A stretch of DNA of 49,518 bases from Pseudonocardia oroxyli (GTDB taxonomy: Bacteria > Actinomycetota > Actinomycetes > Mycobacteriales > Pseudonocardiaceae): positions 1 through 49,518 of the forward strand of contig NZ_FNBE01000005.1 of assembly GCF_900102195.1 (NCBI RefSeq), written 5' to 3'. The translations under genes were made by a program, and so were the position numbers. The notes under the pieces were generated by a model. It saw nothing but the letters and a program-made list of their open reading frames with translations. It made no database searches and was not told the origin of the DNA. Positions 34,386 to 42,998 of this stretch are shown here, in pieces (within the stretch, counting starts at the first letter, position 1; every line of letters starts with the position of its first letter).

Positions 34386-37360
34386 CGCCCGCCCTCGCCG
34401 GCCCGGTGGTCCTGCAGCTCGGCGGGCTCGGCGAGCCCGTCCTGCTCGTCGATGTCCGCCCAGCCCTCCTCCAGGTCGTCGAGGAGCTCGAGCTGCGTGT
34501 CGTCCGCGGTGTCCCGTTCGGGGTCGATGACCTGCAGGCCCCACGACTCGTCCCCCGGGCCGACCCGGGTGGCGGCGCCGGAGCGCACCTCGGCCGCGCT
34601 GAGGTCGGGGAGGTCGGCCGGGTCGGTGTCGTCGTCCAGATCGATTCCGCCCGCGGGCACGACGACCTGGCGGGCGCCGACGGCCCGCGGCTCGTCGGGC
34701 GCCCGGGTGCCCTCGGTCGGCACGCCGCGCACCGCGACCCGGTTCGCGTCCGGGTTGGTGTCCAGGGCCTCGCGCACGTGGTCCAGGTGCGGCGCCTCGA
34801 GGTCGATCCGGATCTTCTCGACGCCGCCGTGCCCGTCGGCGAAGACGAACTGGCGCGGGGTGTCGTCCGGGCGGTCGTCGTGCCGGGGGCGCGGGGACAG
34901 CGTGCCGAGCATCTGCTCGTAGCCGACGCCGGTGGGCACCCGCAGCAGCCGCAGCGCCTCGGTCTGGGCCTCCTCGTCGTCCGTCCGGCCGACGAACACC
35001 GCGTTGACCAGCGACGCGAAGCCGGAGACCCGGAGCAGGTCGCCCGCCAGCTGCGAGGCGAACAGGGCCCGGACGTTGAACTTGCGGGAGTCCCGCGCGA
35101 GCCGGTCGATCAGCACCTTCCCGGTGGGGACCTGCGAGAGGAAGTGCGTCTCGTCGAGCGCGACGCCCTTGCGGATGTTGCGGTCCGCGTCGTAGATCGT
35201 GCGCTGGGTCAGCCAGGACGCCAGGTTCAGCAGCTCGACGGCGAGCGCCTCGTTGTCCGTCCACTCCTCGCGCGGGCTGCCGGGTCGCGGCAGGGTCATG
35301 CCCTGCATGGTCAGCACCGTGAGCCGGTAGTCCCGGTCCGCGGCCCACGGGTCGTCCCGGCTGGTGTCCGGGAAGAGCAGGGCCGCCTGCGGGAGCTCGC
35401 GCCGCTCCTCGAGGAAGTCCGCGACCACGCCGGAGTGGTCCTCGCCCTCGCGCTGGTGGCGGCGCAGCGCGTCGATCACCAGGCCGGGGTGTCGGTCCGC
35501 GGCGCCGCCGACCTCGCGGACCGCGCGGAGCAGCACGATCCGGGTGTGCGGCATCCGCGCGACGTCGTAGGGCAGCAGACCGGACAGCACGTCGAGGACC
35601 AGGCGGCGGCGGGTCGCGGCGGCCAGCAGCCGCTCGCGGCGCCAGGAGCGCTCGGGGTCCTCGTCGTCGAGGAAGTGCTCGGGCCGCGGCTCGGCCACGA
35701 CCCGGTACGGGTTGAGGATGCCGGGATCGGCGCGCAGCAGGTTGATGTGCCGGGAGAAGGACGCCAGCTCGGGCAGCCGGGTCAGCTCGGCGAGCGGCCC
35801 GGAGGGGTCCAGCACCGTCCAGCGGGCGCCCGCGCGCAGCGTCTTGTAGACGATCAGGCCGGTGAGGAAGGACTTGCCGGAGCCCAGGCCGCCGACGACC
35901 GCCGTCAGGCCGGACGCCCGGCGGACCTCCTGGGCGAGCCACGGGTCCCAGGCCACCGGGCGGCGGGTCGCGGTGCAGGTCTCGCCGAGCATGATCCCGC
36001 GCCGGTCACCGACCGACGCCGTGGCCGCGGGCACGCCCGCCGCCGCCCAGGTCACCGACCCGCGGCGGCGGTAGGCGGTGGACGCCAGCTGCTCGCCCGG
36101 GATGAACTCCCGCGCGTAGCGGTACTGCGCCTCGGGGTGCTCGATCTGCACCTTGGGGGAGTAGAGGTCCAGCACCTGCTGGGCGCGCTGGATGGCCTCG
36201 GACTCGTCCCGGCCGGAGACGGCGATCCGCCACCAGCCGTAGAGCCGGGTGTTGAGCTGGGTGAGCCCGCTGGTCAGCTCGTCCTCGACCTCGAGCACCC
36301 GGTCGGCCTGGCGGGCCAGCGACATCGGCGGCTCGAGGTCGTGGTCGTGGGTGTAGTGCCGGATCTGGCTGCGCACCTTGCCCATCTGGCGCTGCAGCTC
36401 GCCCGTGACCTCCTCCGGCTTGCGGATGTACATCCGCGCGGACCACTCCACGGGGAAGGGCAGGCGGTCCGAGTGCTGCATCCAGGGGTCGTCCACCTCG
36501 GGGATGCGCAGGCCCTCCATCAGCCCCACGGAGAGCACGGCGACGTCCCGGGTGACGGACTGCCCGCGCACCCGCCCGGTGACCTTCACGGTGGGGGCGT
36601 AGGGGTCCTGGTAGAGCTCGACGCCGTCGGTGAAGGTCGCGAGGTCCTCGGACTCCCAGCGCCCGACCCCGACCGGCACGTCGGACAGGCTGCGCGGCGC
36701 GGGCAGCCCGAGCGCGACGGAACGGTGCATCAGCCACGACATGTCCGACGCGCCCGCGGGCACGGCGTCCAGCCCGGCGCCGGCGACCAGGGCGTCCAGG
36801 TGGTTGAGCTCGGACTCCAGCGCGCTCAGCTCCGCCCGCACCGCGGCGGGCACGACCCGGCCGAGCATCGGCGCGGCCCGCTCCACCCAGCGGTCGATCA
36901 TGCTGCGCCCGGAGACCTCGACGCCGAGGAAGACCTCCTTGTCGCTCATGGACAGGCCCATGAGGTGGCGCTGCTCGCCCTCGAGGAAGGCCTCCCAGCC
37001 CAGCGCGCCGGGAACGTCCGGCATGCGGCCGAGGGCGTTCTGGTCGAACGACTCCGCCCACATGTGCACCGGGTAGGGCCGGGTGGTGACGCGCAGGTGC
37101 AGCCAGCGCCCCTGCAGCTCGCCGAGCTGGGCCGCGATCTGGCGGATCAGGATCTCGCGCTGGCCGTCGCTGCGGAAGCTCCACGCCTGCGGGGAGAGCC
37201 GGTACCAGGCCATGACCTGGGTGCCGGTCCTGGTCACATGGCCGTCGATGCTGCGCAGCGCGATCGTGGGACTGAACGTCGGGAGCTTCGCCTCGCCCTG
37301 CAGCGCGCGCCCGGCCGGGCGGCGGCCGTCCCGGAACGGGTCCCGTTTCTCACGCGCCAC
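34382..37360 (-). CDS. VirB4-like ATPase of a conjugation-type secretion system
   Basis: The 992-residue protein has an N-terminal domain of about 470 residues resembling VirB4/TraC-type proteins. The P-loop domain has Walker A GGLGSGKS (490-497), Walker B VALDETHFL (about 740) and a following FASQLAGDLL segment typical of this ATPase group. The last 130 residues are acidic and disordered. It would energise pilus assembly or substrate passage at the inner membrane. GTG 37360 is chosen because it overlaps the PrgI-like gene end by 11 bp and the sequence before it is low-complexity. Confidence 0.82.
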   Translation of the reverse strand: MAREKRDPFRDGRRPAGRALQGEAKLPTFSPTIALRSIDGHVTRTGTQVMAWYRLSPQAWSFRSDGQREILIRQIAAQLGELQGRWLHLRVTTRPYPVHMWAESFDQNALGRMPDVPGALGWEAFLEGEQRHLMGLSMSDKEVFLGVEVSGRSMIDRWVERAAPMLGRVVPAAVRAELSALESELNHLDALVAGAGLDAVPAGASDMSWLMHRSVALGLPAPRSLSDVPVGVGRWESEDLATFTDGVELYQDPYAPTVKVTGRVRGQSVTRDVAVLSVGLMEGLRIPEVDDPWMQHSDRLPFPVEWSARMYIRKPEEVTGELQRQMGKVRSQIRHYTHDHDLEPPMSLARQADRVLEVEDELTSGLTQLNTRLYGWWRIAVSGRDESEAIQRAQQVLDLYSPKVQIEHPEAQYRYAREFIPGEQLASTAYRRRGSVTWAAAGVPAATASVGDRRGIMLGETCTATRRPVAWDPWLAQEVRRASGLTAVVGGLGSGKSFLTGLIVYKTLRAGARWTVLDPSGPLAELTRLPELASFSRHINLLRADPGILNPYRVVAEPRPEHFLDDEDPERSWRRERLLAAATRRRLVLDVLSGLLPYDVARMPHTRIVLLRAVREVGGAADRHPGLVIDALRRHQREGEDHSGVVADFLEERRELPQAALLFPDTSRDDPWAADRDYRLTVLTMQGMTLPRPGSPREEWTDNEALAVELLNLASWLTQRTIYDADRNIRKGVALDETHFLSQVPTGKVLIDRLARDSRKFNVRALFASQLAGDLLRVSGFASLVNAVFVGRTDDEEAQTEALRLLRVPTGVGYEQMLGTLSPRPRHDDRPDDTPRQFVFADGHGGVEKIRIDLEAPHLDHVREALDTNPDANRVAVRGVPTEGTRAPDEPRAVGARQVVVPAGGIDLDDDTDPADLPDLSAAEVRSGAATRVGPGDESWGLQVIDPERDTADDTQLELLDDLEEGWADIDEQDGLAEPAELQDHRAGEGGR

Positions 37361-37922
37361 GGTGGCCCCTCCGCTGCGCGGCGGTGGCCCACGGGGCGGG
37401 CTCCTGGGCGCGGGCCGCGGGGCGGACCCGGCGCGGGGCGGCGCGCACGGGCGTGATGTCGCGCAGTCCGGGCTGCGGGGATGCGGTGACCTCGGGCCGC
37501 CGGGGCGCCTCGAGCGCCTCGACCGGGGGCGCGGCCTCCGGGCGGGTGGCACCGCGCTGGGCGGGCAGGACCCGCTGCGTCCGGACGTGCGCGAAGCGAA
37601 CGGGTCCGCCCGCGCCCGCCCGTCGCGGTCGGGGGCCGGTGACCTCGTGTCGGAACAGCTCCGCGACCTGACCCAGCGGCCGCTCGTAGTCGATCCGCTT
37701 GCCCAGGAACCGGGTGATGAGCACGGTGATGATCAGCGACCAGGCGATGGAGAAGAAGTCCAGCCCGATGCCGACGCGCCGCTGCACGAACATCACCGCG
37801 ATCATGACGAGCAGGCCCACCCCGTAGGACACGTACCGCGCCCGCCACGGGAACGTGGCGCGCGGCGGGCCGAGCCACACCGAGTCGACCCGGTAGACCT
37901 CGTCATCCGTGCGGACCAACAC
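37350..37922 (-). CDS. PrgI-like small membrane protein with cytosolic tail
   Basis: The 190-residue protein has two membrane helices close together (about 31-46 and 55-70, with WRARYVSYGVGLLVMIAVMF) and then an Arg/Pro/Ala-rich tail of about 110 residues. PrgI-type proteins of this shape lie next to VirB4-like ATPases in Gram-positive conjugation modules. GTG 37922 is 6 bp after the VirB2-like gene. Family assignment is by layout; sequence similarity could not be tested. Confidence 0.6.
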   Translation of the reverse strand: MLVRTDDEVYRVDSVWLGPPRATFPWRARYVSYGVGLLVMIAVMFVQRRVGIGLDFFSIAWSLIITVLITRFLGKRIDYERPLGQVAELFRHEVTGPRPRRAGAGGPVRFAHVRTQRVLPAQRGATRPEAAPPVEALEAPRRPEVTASPQPGLRDITPVRAAPRRVRPAARAQEPAPWATAAQRRGHRGA

Positions 37923-37928
37923 GCCCGG

Positions 37929-38174
37929 TCAGCCCACGATCAGGTTGGCCAGGAACTGGCCGACGGCAGGTCCTTGCCCGCTGACCGCGATCCCCAGCGC
38001 CACCAGCCCGATCAGCAGGCCGATGCTGCGCCGCGCGACGCCGGCGTTGTCGCCCCGGCCTCCGATCCAGAGCAGGATGATGGCGATCCCGAGCAGGATC
38101 AGCGGCACGATGTTCTGCTGGATCCAGCCCTGCAACCCCCCTGTGGTGAGGGCCGCCTGGGCGAACTCGGTCAT
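37929..38174 (-). CDS. VirB2-like two-helix membrane protein
   Basis: The 81-residue protein has a short amphipathic start (FAQAALTTGGLQGWIQQN), a first membrane helix (IVPLILLGIAIILLWIGG), a GDNAGVARR loop and a second membrane helix. This matches the small pilin-like proteins (VirB2/TrbC size and topology) that open actinobacterial conjugation gene sets. ATG 38174. First gene of the seven-gene leftward operon, with a GGGAG-type ribosome site. Confidence 0.65.
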   Translation of the reverse strand: MTEFAQAALTTGGLQGWIQQNIVPLILLGIAIILLWIGGRGDNAGVARRSIGLLIGLVALGIAVSGQGPAVGQFLANLIVG

Positions 38175-38573
38175 CGCTCTCGTCTCCCGCCTGATCGTGC
38201 CCGCGAGATGGTCCAGGGAGCGCGGGCCGCCCAGCGGACCAGGCTAACGAGTCCGTGCGAGCACCGCGTGAAGGCGCTCCGCTACCACCCGTTCGCCGGA
38301 TCCCTCACTCCGCGTGAACAACGTCTGTGTTCGCATAGCGCACACTTTTCGGTGATTCCGATCTCAGTAGGTCACCCTCACATATCGCCCCGACCGGGGA
38401 GAATGTGCCGCCACAGCCCCCATGCCGCCTCGGTCACAGCGCAGAACGGACGTTCGCTGCCTTAGTCTCCGGTCCACGCGAGGAGTCGCGGACCGCAGAG
38501 AGGCCGTACCAGCCAGTTACCGGCGAGTAACCTAGCCTTCCTGCCGGGGATCGACAGGGAGGTCAGACAGCCG
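38175..38573. other. Divergent intergenic region, 399 bp, between the T4SS-like operon and etfD
   Basis: This holds both promoters. For the leftward operon a TAGCCT-like -10 is possible near 38240. For etfD see the inverted repeat at 38516-38531 and TAACCT at 38528-38533. The middle of the region has relatively low GC and no convincing gene or structured RNA. Confidence 0.4.
38516..38533 (+). promoter_or_regulatory. Inverted repeat and candidate -10 upstream of etfD
   Basis: GTTAC (38516-38520), 6 nt, GTAAC (38527-38531) forms a short inverted repeat overlapping TAACCT (38528-38533), a possible -10. A regulator bound here would block the promoter. GGGAGG about 14 nt before the ATG is the ribosome site. 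Confidence 0.4.
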
Positions 38574-41117
38574 ATGACGTGGGTGCAGTGGGTGCTCGGC
38601 ATCCTCACCGTGGCGGTGGCCGTGGTGGCCGTGGTCATGGTGTGGCGGACCACCGCGAGCATGATCGCCACGATCCGGCTGGGGCAGCCGGACCCGTCGC
38701 GCACGGGCCCGTTCGGTCCGCGGTTCGCGACGATGCTCAAGGAGGTCCTCCTCCACACGCGCATGATGAAGTGGTCGCACGTCGGGGTGTTCCACTGGCT
38801 GGTGATGGTCGGCTTCGGCGGGCTGATCCTGGCGCTGGTCGAGGCGTTCGTCGAGGTGTGGAACCCGAGGTTCCACCTGCCGATCATCGGCGAGTGGGGC
38901 CCGTACTCGCTGTGGGTGGAGATCCTCGGCGTCGGCACGATCGTCGGGATCATCCCGCTGATCGTCTACCGCCAGGTCAAGAACCCGAAGCGGCTCGGGC
39001 GCGCGTCGCGGTTCTACGGCTCGAACATGGGCCGGGCCTACTTCGTCGAGATCGTGGTGTTCCTCGAGGGCCTGGGCATCCTGGTCGTGCGGGGGGCGAA
39101 GGAGGCGCTCGGCGTCTTCGACGTGCCCACCTGGTCCGCGCCGGTGTCCAAGGCCCTCGGCGCGATCCTGCCCGCCTCCCCAGCCCTGATCAGCGTGTTC
39201 GCCGCGATCAAGGTGCTCTCGGCGATGGTGTGGCTGATCGTCATCGCCGCCAAGCCCACCATGGGCGTGGCCTGGCACCGGTTCACCGCGTTCTTCAACA
39301 TCTACTTCAAGCGTGAGGACGACGGCCGCAAGGCGCTGGGCAACGTCAAGCCGATGACCTCCGGCGGGAAGGCCCTCGACCTGGAGGAGGCCGACCCGGA
39401 CACCGACGTGTTCGGGGTCGGCCGGGTGGAGGACTTCTCCTGGAAGGGTCTGCTGGACTTCACGACCTGCACCGAGTGCGGCCGCTGCCAGTCGCAGTGC
39501 CCGGCGTGGAACACCGAGAAGCCGCTGTCGCCGAAGCTGCTGGTCAACGCTCTGCGTGACCACGCCTACGCCAAGGCGCCCTATCTGCTCGCCGGTGGCT
39601 CCACCGACATGGCCGGCGACGAGGTCGGCATCACCGGCGAGGACGCCGAGGCGCGGCTGGCGGCGATCCCGGAGTCCGCCCGCAAGGAGGCCGAGCGCCC
39701 CCTGATCGGCGGCGAGGACGTCCTCGGGGTCATCGACCCGGACATCCTGTGGTCCTGCACGACGTGTGGGGCGTGCGTGGAGCAGTGCCCCGTCGACATC
39801 GAGCACGTCGACCACATCGTGGACATGCGCCGCTACCAGGTCATGATCGAGACCGAGTTCCCGTCGGAGCTGTCGGGGCTGTTCAAGAACCTGGAGAACA
39901 AGGGCAACCCGTGGGGGTCGAACCAGAAGGACCGCCTCGCCTGGGCTGCGGAGCTGCCCTTCGAGGTCCCGGTGTTCGACGGTGAGCTGTCCCCCGACAC
40001 CGAGTACGTCTACTGGGTCGGCTGCGCGGGCGCGTTCGACGACAACGCCAAGAAGACCACCAAGGCCACCGCGGAGCTGCTGCACCGCGCCGGGGTCGAC
40101 TACGTGGTCCTGGGCACCGAGGAGACCTGCACCGGTGACCCGGCCCGGCGCGCGGGCAACGAGTTCCTGTTCCAGATGATGGCCCAGCAGACCGCCGAGA
40201 TGCTCAACGCGGTGTTCGAGGGCCGCGAGCCCGGCACCCGCAAGATCGTCACGACCTGCCCGCACTGCCTCAACTCGCTGTCGCGGGAGTACCCGCAGCT
40301 CGACGGGCACTACGAGGTCATCCACCACACCCAGCTGCTGAACAAGCTGGTCCGCACCGGCAAGCTCGTCCCGGTCGCCGACCCGGACTCAGCCACCCGG
40401 GTCACCTACCACGACCCCTGCTACCTCGGCCGGCACAACGAGGTCTACGAGGAGCCGCGCGAGCTGGTCTCGGCCGTCGGCACGCTCACCGAGATGCCGC
40501 GCCACGCCGACCGCTCCATGTGCTGTGGCGCCGGTGGCGCGCGCATGTGGATGGAGGAGCGGATCGGGCAGCGGATCAACGTCACCCGCACCGAGGAGGC
40601 CGTCGACACGCTCTCCTCCGCCTCGTCGGACGGCGCGGGCACGATCGCCGTCGGGTGCCCGTTCTGCCGCACGATGATCGGCGACGGCCTCACCGCCAAG
40701 CAGGCCGCCGGGGTCGGGGAGAACGTCCAGGTCCAGGACGTGGCACAGATGCTGCTCGCCTCCGTCCAACGCGGCGACGCACAGACCCCGTCGGAGACGA
40801 CCGAGGGTGACGTCGAGCAGACGACCGAGACCCCCCTGACCGAAAGCACCACCACCGAGCCGGACACCGCGTCGGCCACCACGGAGCCTGCGGCGGAGCG
40901 CTCCGAGGTCACCACGGAGAAGAACGACGAGGCACTCGCCGCCTCGGCGAAGGACGCCCCGGCCGAGACCGAGGACGGCCCGGCCAAGGACGCCCTCATC
41001 ACGGACTCGCCCACCCCGGGCACCGAGGCGAAGCCGGCACAGGACCCGATCACCGGCAAGCCGGAGACCAACGGCCACGTCGGCTCGGAGTCCCAGGCGA
41101 AGCCCGACTCGAAGTAG
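38574..41117 (+). CDS. etfD: EtfD-like membrane iron-sulfur oxidoreductase
   Basis: The 847-residue protein has about six N-terminal membrane helices (1-260), then two 4Fe-4S ferredoxin motifs (CTECGRCQSQCP and CTTCGACVEQCP). Two CCG-type cysteine-rich domains follow (CPHC, later CYLGRH and MCCGAGGARMW), as in heterodisulfide-reductase/glycolate-oxidase-like proteins. It matches Rv0338c (EtfD) of M. tuberculosis, known to accept electrons from electron-transfer flavoprotein during fatty-acid oxidation and pass them to the quinone pool. The last 105 residues are a Thr/Glu/Ala-rich disordered tail, which I believe is an extension here. Transcribed alone; a hairpin follows. Confidence 0.85.
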   Translation: MTWVQWVLGILTVAVAVVAVVMVWRTTASMIATIRLGQPDPSRTGPFGPRFATMLKEVLLHTRMMKWSHVGVFHWLVMVGFGGLILALVEAFVEVWNPRFHLPIIGEWGPYSLWVEILGVGTIVGIIPLIVYRQVKNPKRLGRASRFYGSNMGRAYFVEIVVFLEGLGILVVRGAKEALGVFDVPTWSAPVSKALGAILPASPALISVFAAIKVLSAMVWLIVIAAKPTMGVAWHRFTAFFNIYFKREDDGRKALGNVKPMTSGGKALDLEEADPDTDVFGVGRVEDFSWKGLLDFTTCTECGRCQSQCPAWNTEKPLSPKLLVNALRDHAYAKAPYLLAGGSTDMAGDEVGITGEDAEARLAAIPESARKEAERPLIGGEDVLGVIDPDILWSCTTCGACVEQCPVDIEHVDHIVDMRRYQVMIETEFPSELSGLFKNLENKGNPWGSNQKDRLAWAAELPFEVPVFDGELSPDTEYVYWVGCAGAFDDNAKKTTKATAELLHRAGVDYVVLGTEETCTGDPARRAGNEFLFQMMAQQTAEMLNAVFEGREPGTRKIVTTCPHCLNSLSREYPQLDGHYEVIHHTQLLNKLVRTGKLVPVADPDSATRVTYHDPCYLGRHNEVYEEPRELVSAVGTLTEMPRHADRSMCCGAGGARMWMEERIGQRINVTRTEEAVDTLSSASSDGAGTIAVGCPFCRTMIGDGLTAKQAAGVGENVQVQDVAQMLLASVQRGDAQTPSETTEGDVEQTTETPLTESTTTEPDTASATTEPAAERSEVTTEKNDEALAASAKDAPAETEDGPAKDALITDSPTPGTEAKPAQDPITGKPETNGHVGSESQAKPDSK

Positions 41118-41139
41118 TCGCCACACCGGCACCGGCACC

Positions 41140-41166
41140 GGCCCCGCGGCCTCAGGTCGCGGGGCC
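41140..41166. terminator. Hairpin terminator after etfD
   Basis: GGCCCCGCG (41140-41148) pairs with CGCGGGGCC (41158-41166) around a 9-nt loop, between convergent genes. No U tract. Confidence 0.6.
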
Positions 41167-41284
41167 GACCCGTGTCCCGGCCCGCCACCCGCGAGTCCCC
41201 CACTCCACACGCGTCCCCTCCGGGCGCGCGAGCCGACGTCGAGCTGCAGCGGATCGGCTGCTGCGGTGTCGGGCCCGTGGGGAC

Positions 41285-42256
41285 TCAGGCCGTCGAGGCG
41301 CAGGGACGGAAGGCGGTGACCCGCCAGGTCTCGCGGGGTGCGTCGGTGCGGATCGCGTCGACCGTCCCGAGGGCCGGGACGGTGTGGCCCCAGAGCGAGC
41401 CGCAGCCGTCGAGCGCCACGACCGTCCCGGGCGGCTGCACCTCCGCGCCCGAGGCTCGCGGCGCGCTCGGCTCGGGCGTCGCGGCGGGGACCTTGTCGTG
41501 CAGCCCGGCGACGGCGGCCTCGCAGGTCGGGGCGCCGGTCGCCTGCAGGAGCTGCGTGGTCGGCTGCGGGTCGAGGAGGCGGCACACGGCCTGGGCGTCC
41601 GGGGTCCGGATGCCCTTCTCCAGCCCGACGAGGACGAGGGCGGGCCGGGACACCCCCAACGCCGATCGCATCTCGGTGCCGGCCTGCTGCGCGACCTGCG
41701 CCTCCTGCTCCCGCACCTCGGACGCCCGCAGCTGGTAGCCGATCGCGGACACCGCGACGAGCACCGCCCCGACCGCCACCAGCCGCCACCGCGGGAGCCG
41801 CAGCAGCCCGGCCACCAGGATCCCGATGCTCGCGGCGAACGCCCACGCCCACGGGTTCCCGCTGGTCTCGACCACGAGCCCGGCCAGCAACGCCAGCCCC
41901 GCGACGTGCCAGGTCCAGCCCTTGAGCAAGCGGTCGAGCCGCAGCAGGGCCAACAGCACGAGCACGACGAAACCCGCGGCGAGCGGCACCCAGAAGCGGG
42001 CGCGGTCGTCGAAGGCCAGGAAGACGAACAGCAGCACCGCGGCGGCGGCGATCCCGAGCCCGGTCGCACCCTTGAGGCTGCGCGGGCGGAAGCGTCGCAG
42101 GACGGCGATCGGGTCCTTGACCCCCTCTCCCGACGACGGCGGGTCGTCCCGCATCGGGGCGTCGGCCGGGTGGGCCGGGGTGTGGCGCCCACTGCGCCAC
42201 GTCTCGACCTCTCCGCCGGGCTCGGCGGGGGTGCGCGGGCGCTCGGGCGAGTCCAT
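41285..42256 (-). CDS. Polytopic membrane protein of unknown function
   Basis: The 323-residue protein has a hydrophilic 60-residue start and four to five membrane helices (about 67-180). A C-terminal extracytoplasmic domain (about 190-323) has Cys pairs (AVCRLL, APTCEAA, DGCGSLWG, FRPCAS) that could form disulfides. No family is recognised. ATG 42256 has TAGGCT 8 nt upstream. Three GACTCGCG repeats at 22-23 bp spacing lie 40-90 bp upstream. Confidence 0.7.
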   Translation of the reverse strand: MDSPERPRTPAEPGGEVETWRSGRHTPAHPADAPMRDDPPSSGEGVKDPIAVLRRFRPRSLKGATGLGIAAAAVLLFVFLAFDDRARFWVPLAAGFVVLVLLALLRLDRLLKGWTWHVAGLALLAGLVVETSGNPWAWAFAASIGILVAGLLRLPRWRLVAVGAVLVAVSAIGYQLRASEVREQEAQVAQQAGTEMRSALGVSRPALVLVGLEKGIRTPDAQAVCRLLDPQPTTQLLQATGAPTCEAAVAGLHDKVPAATPEPSAPRASGAEVQPPGTVVALDGCGSLWGHTVPALGTVDAIRTDAPRETWRVTAFRPCASTA

Positions 42257-42264
42257 CGCCGACC

Positions 42265-42270
42265 AGCCTA
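42265..42270 (-). promoter_or_regulatory. Candidate -10 of a leaderless promoter (membrane protein gene)
   Basis: Reading leftward, TAGGCT lies 8 nt before ATG 42256; no ribosome site precedes the ATG. Confidence 0.4.
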
Positions 42271-42294
42271 GCGAGCGCCGGGGACGCGACGTCC

Positions 42295-42351
42295 GACTCG
42301 CGCGTCCGAAAACCAGGGACTCGCGGGGCCGGCGCGGGGGACTCGCGGGGC
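42295..42351. repeat. Three direct GACTCGCG repeats at 22-23 bp spacing
   Basis: GACTCGCG begins at 42295, 42318 and 42340. The last two copies extend to the 14-mer GGGACTCGCGGGGC (42316-42329 and 42338-42351). The period is two helical turns, as for a protein bound to one face. The repeats lie upstream of the membrane protein gene. Confidence 0.55.
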
Positions 42352-42383
42352 GGTGGTGGGGTCGGAGGAGTGGGTTGGCCCGG

Positions 42384-42998
42384 TCAGATCCAGCCGTGGT
42401 CTCTCGCCTGCTCCACCGCCTCCGCGCGCGTCGCGGTGCCGAGCTTCTGCATGGCGGCGGAGAGGTAGTTGCGGACGGTGCCCGCGGAGAGGTGCACCTT
42501 CGCCGCGATGTCGGCCGCGGTACCGGCGGGACCGGCCGCGTCGACCGCGCGGAGCACCTCCAGCTCGCGGTCGGTCAGCGGGCAGTCCTCGGTGGTCAGG
42601 GCCGTCATCGCGAGGTCGTTGTCGACGTACCGGCCGCCGCCGTGCACCCGTCGGATCACGTCGGCGAGCTGTGTCGCCGGTGCGCTCTTCGTGACGAACC
42701 CGGCCGCCCCCGCCGCCAGCGCCCGGCGCAGCACTCCGGGCCGGGCGTGCCGGGTGAGGATGATGCACCGCACCTCGGGTGCGTTGGCCTTGACCCACTG
42801 GGCGACCTCGGCGCCGTCTCGACCCGGCATCTCGACGTCCAGGACCGCGACGTCCGGCCGATGCTCGGCGATCGCCGCCACGGCCTCGTCCCCGTCGCCC
42901 GCCTCCGCGACGACGGTCAGGTCGGACTCCAGACCGAGCAGCGCACCGACCGCCCCACGGGTGAGCGACTCGTCGTCCGCCAGGACCAGCCGGATCAT
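42384..42998 (-). CDS. NarL/LuxR-type response regulator (DesR-like)
   Basis: The 204-residue protein has a receiver domain with phosphoacceptor Asp54 (VAVLDVEMPG), acidic ADDE at 7-10 and the conserved Lys in FVTKSAP. The LuxR-type helix-turn-helix is at the C-terminus (LTDRELEVLRAVDAAG, VHLSAGTVRNYLSAAMQKLG). ATG 42998 overlaps the kinase gene stop (ATGA); the longer open frame to 43145 lies inside the kinase gene. With the kinase it probably controls the divergent ABC exporter via the 44165-44178 palindrome. Confidence 0.92.
   Translation of the reverse strand: MIRLVLADDESLTRGAVGALLGLESDLTVVAEAGDGDEAVAAIAEHRPDVAVLDVEMPGRDGAEVAQWVKANAPEVRCIILTRHARPGVLRRALAAGAAGFVTKSAPATQLADVIRRVHGGGRYVDNDLAMTALTTEDCPLTDRELEVLRAVDAAGPAGTAADIAAKVHLSAGTVRNYLSAAMQKLGTATRAEAVEQARDHGWI

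Noticed and set aside
34406..37456. Very long rightward open frame opposite the VirB4-like gene
   Set aside because: It is the antisense frame of a GC-rich gene. Its product is low-complexity in Arg, Gly, Ala, Leu and Val, with no domain or start signals.
30411..38174. Complete integrative conjugative element
   Set aside because: No integrase, relaxase, coupling protein, replication gene or flanking repeat was seen, and the neighbours are housekeeping genes.
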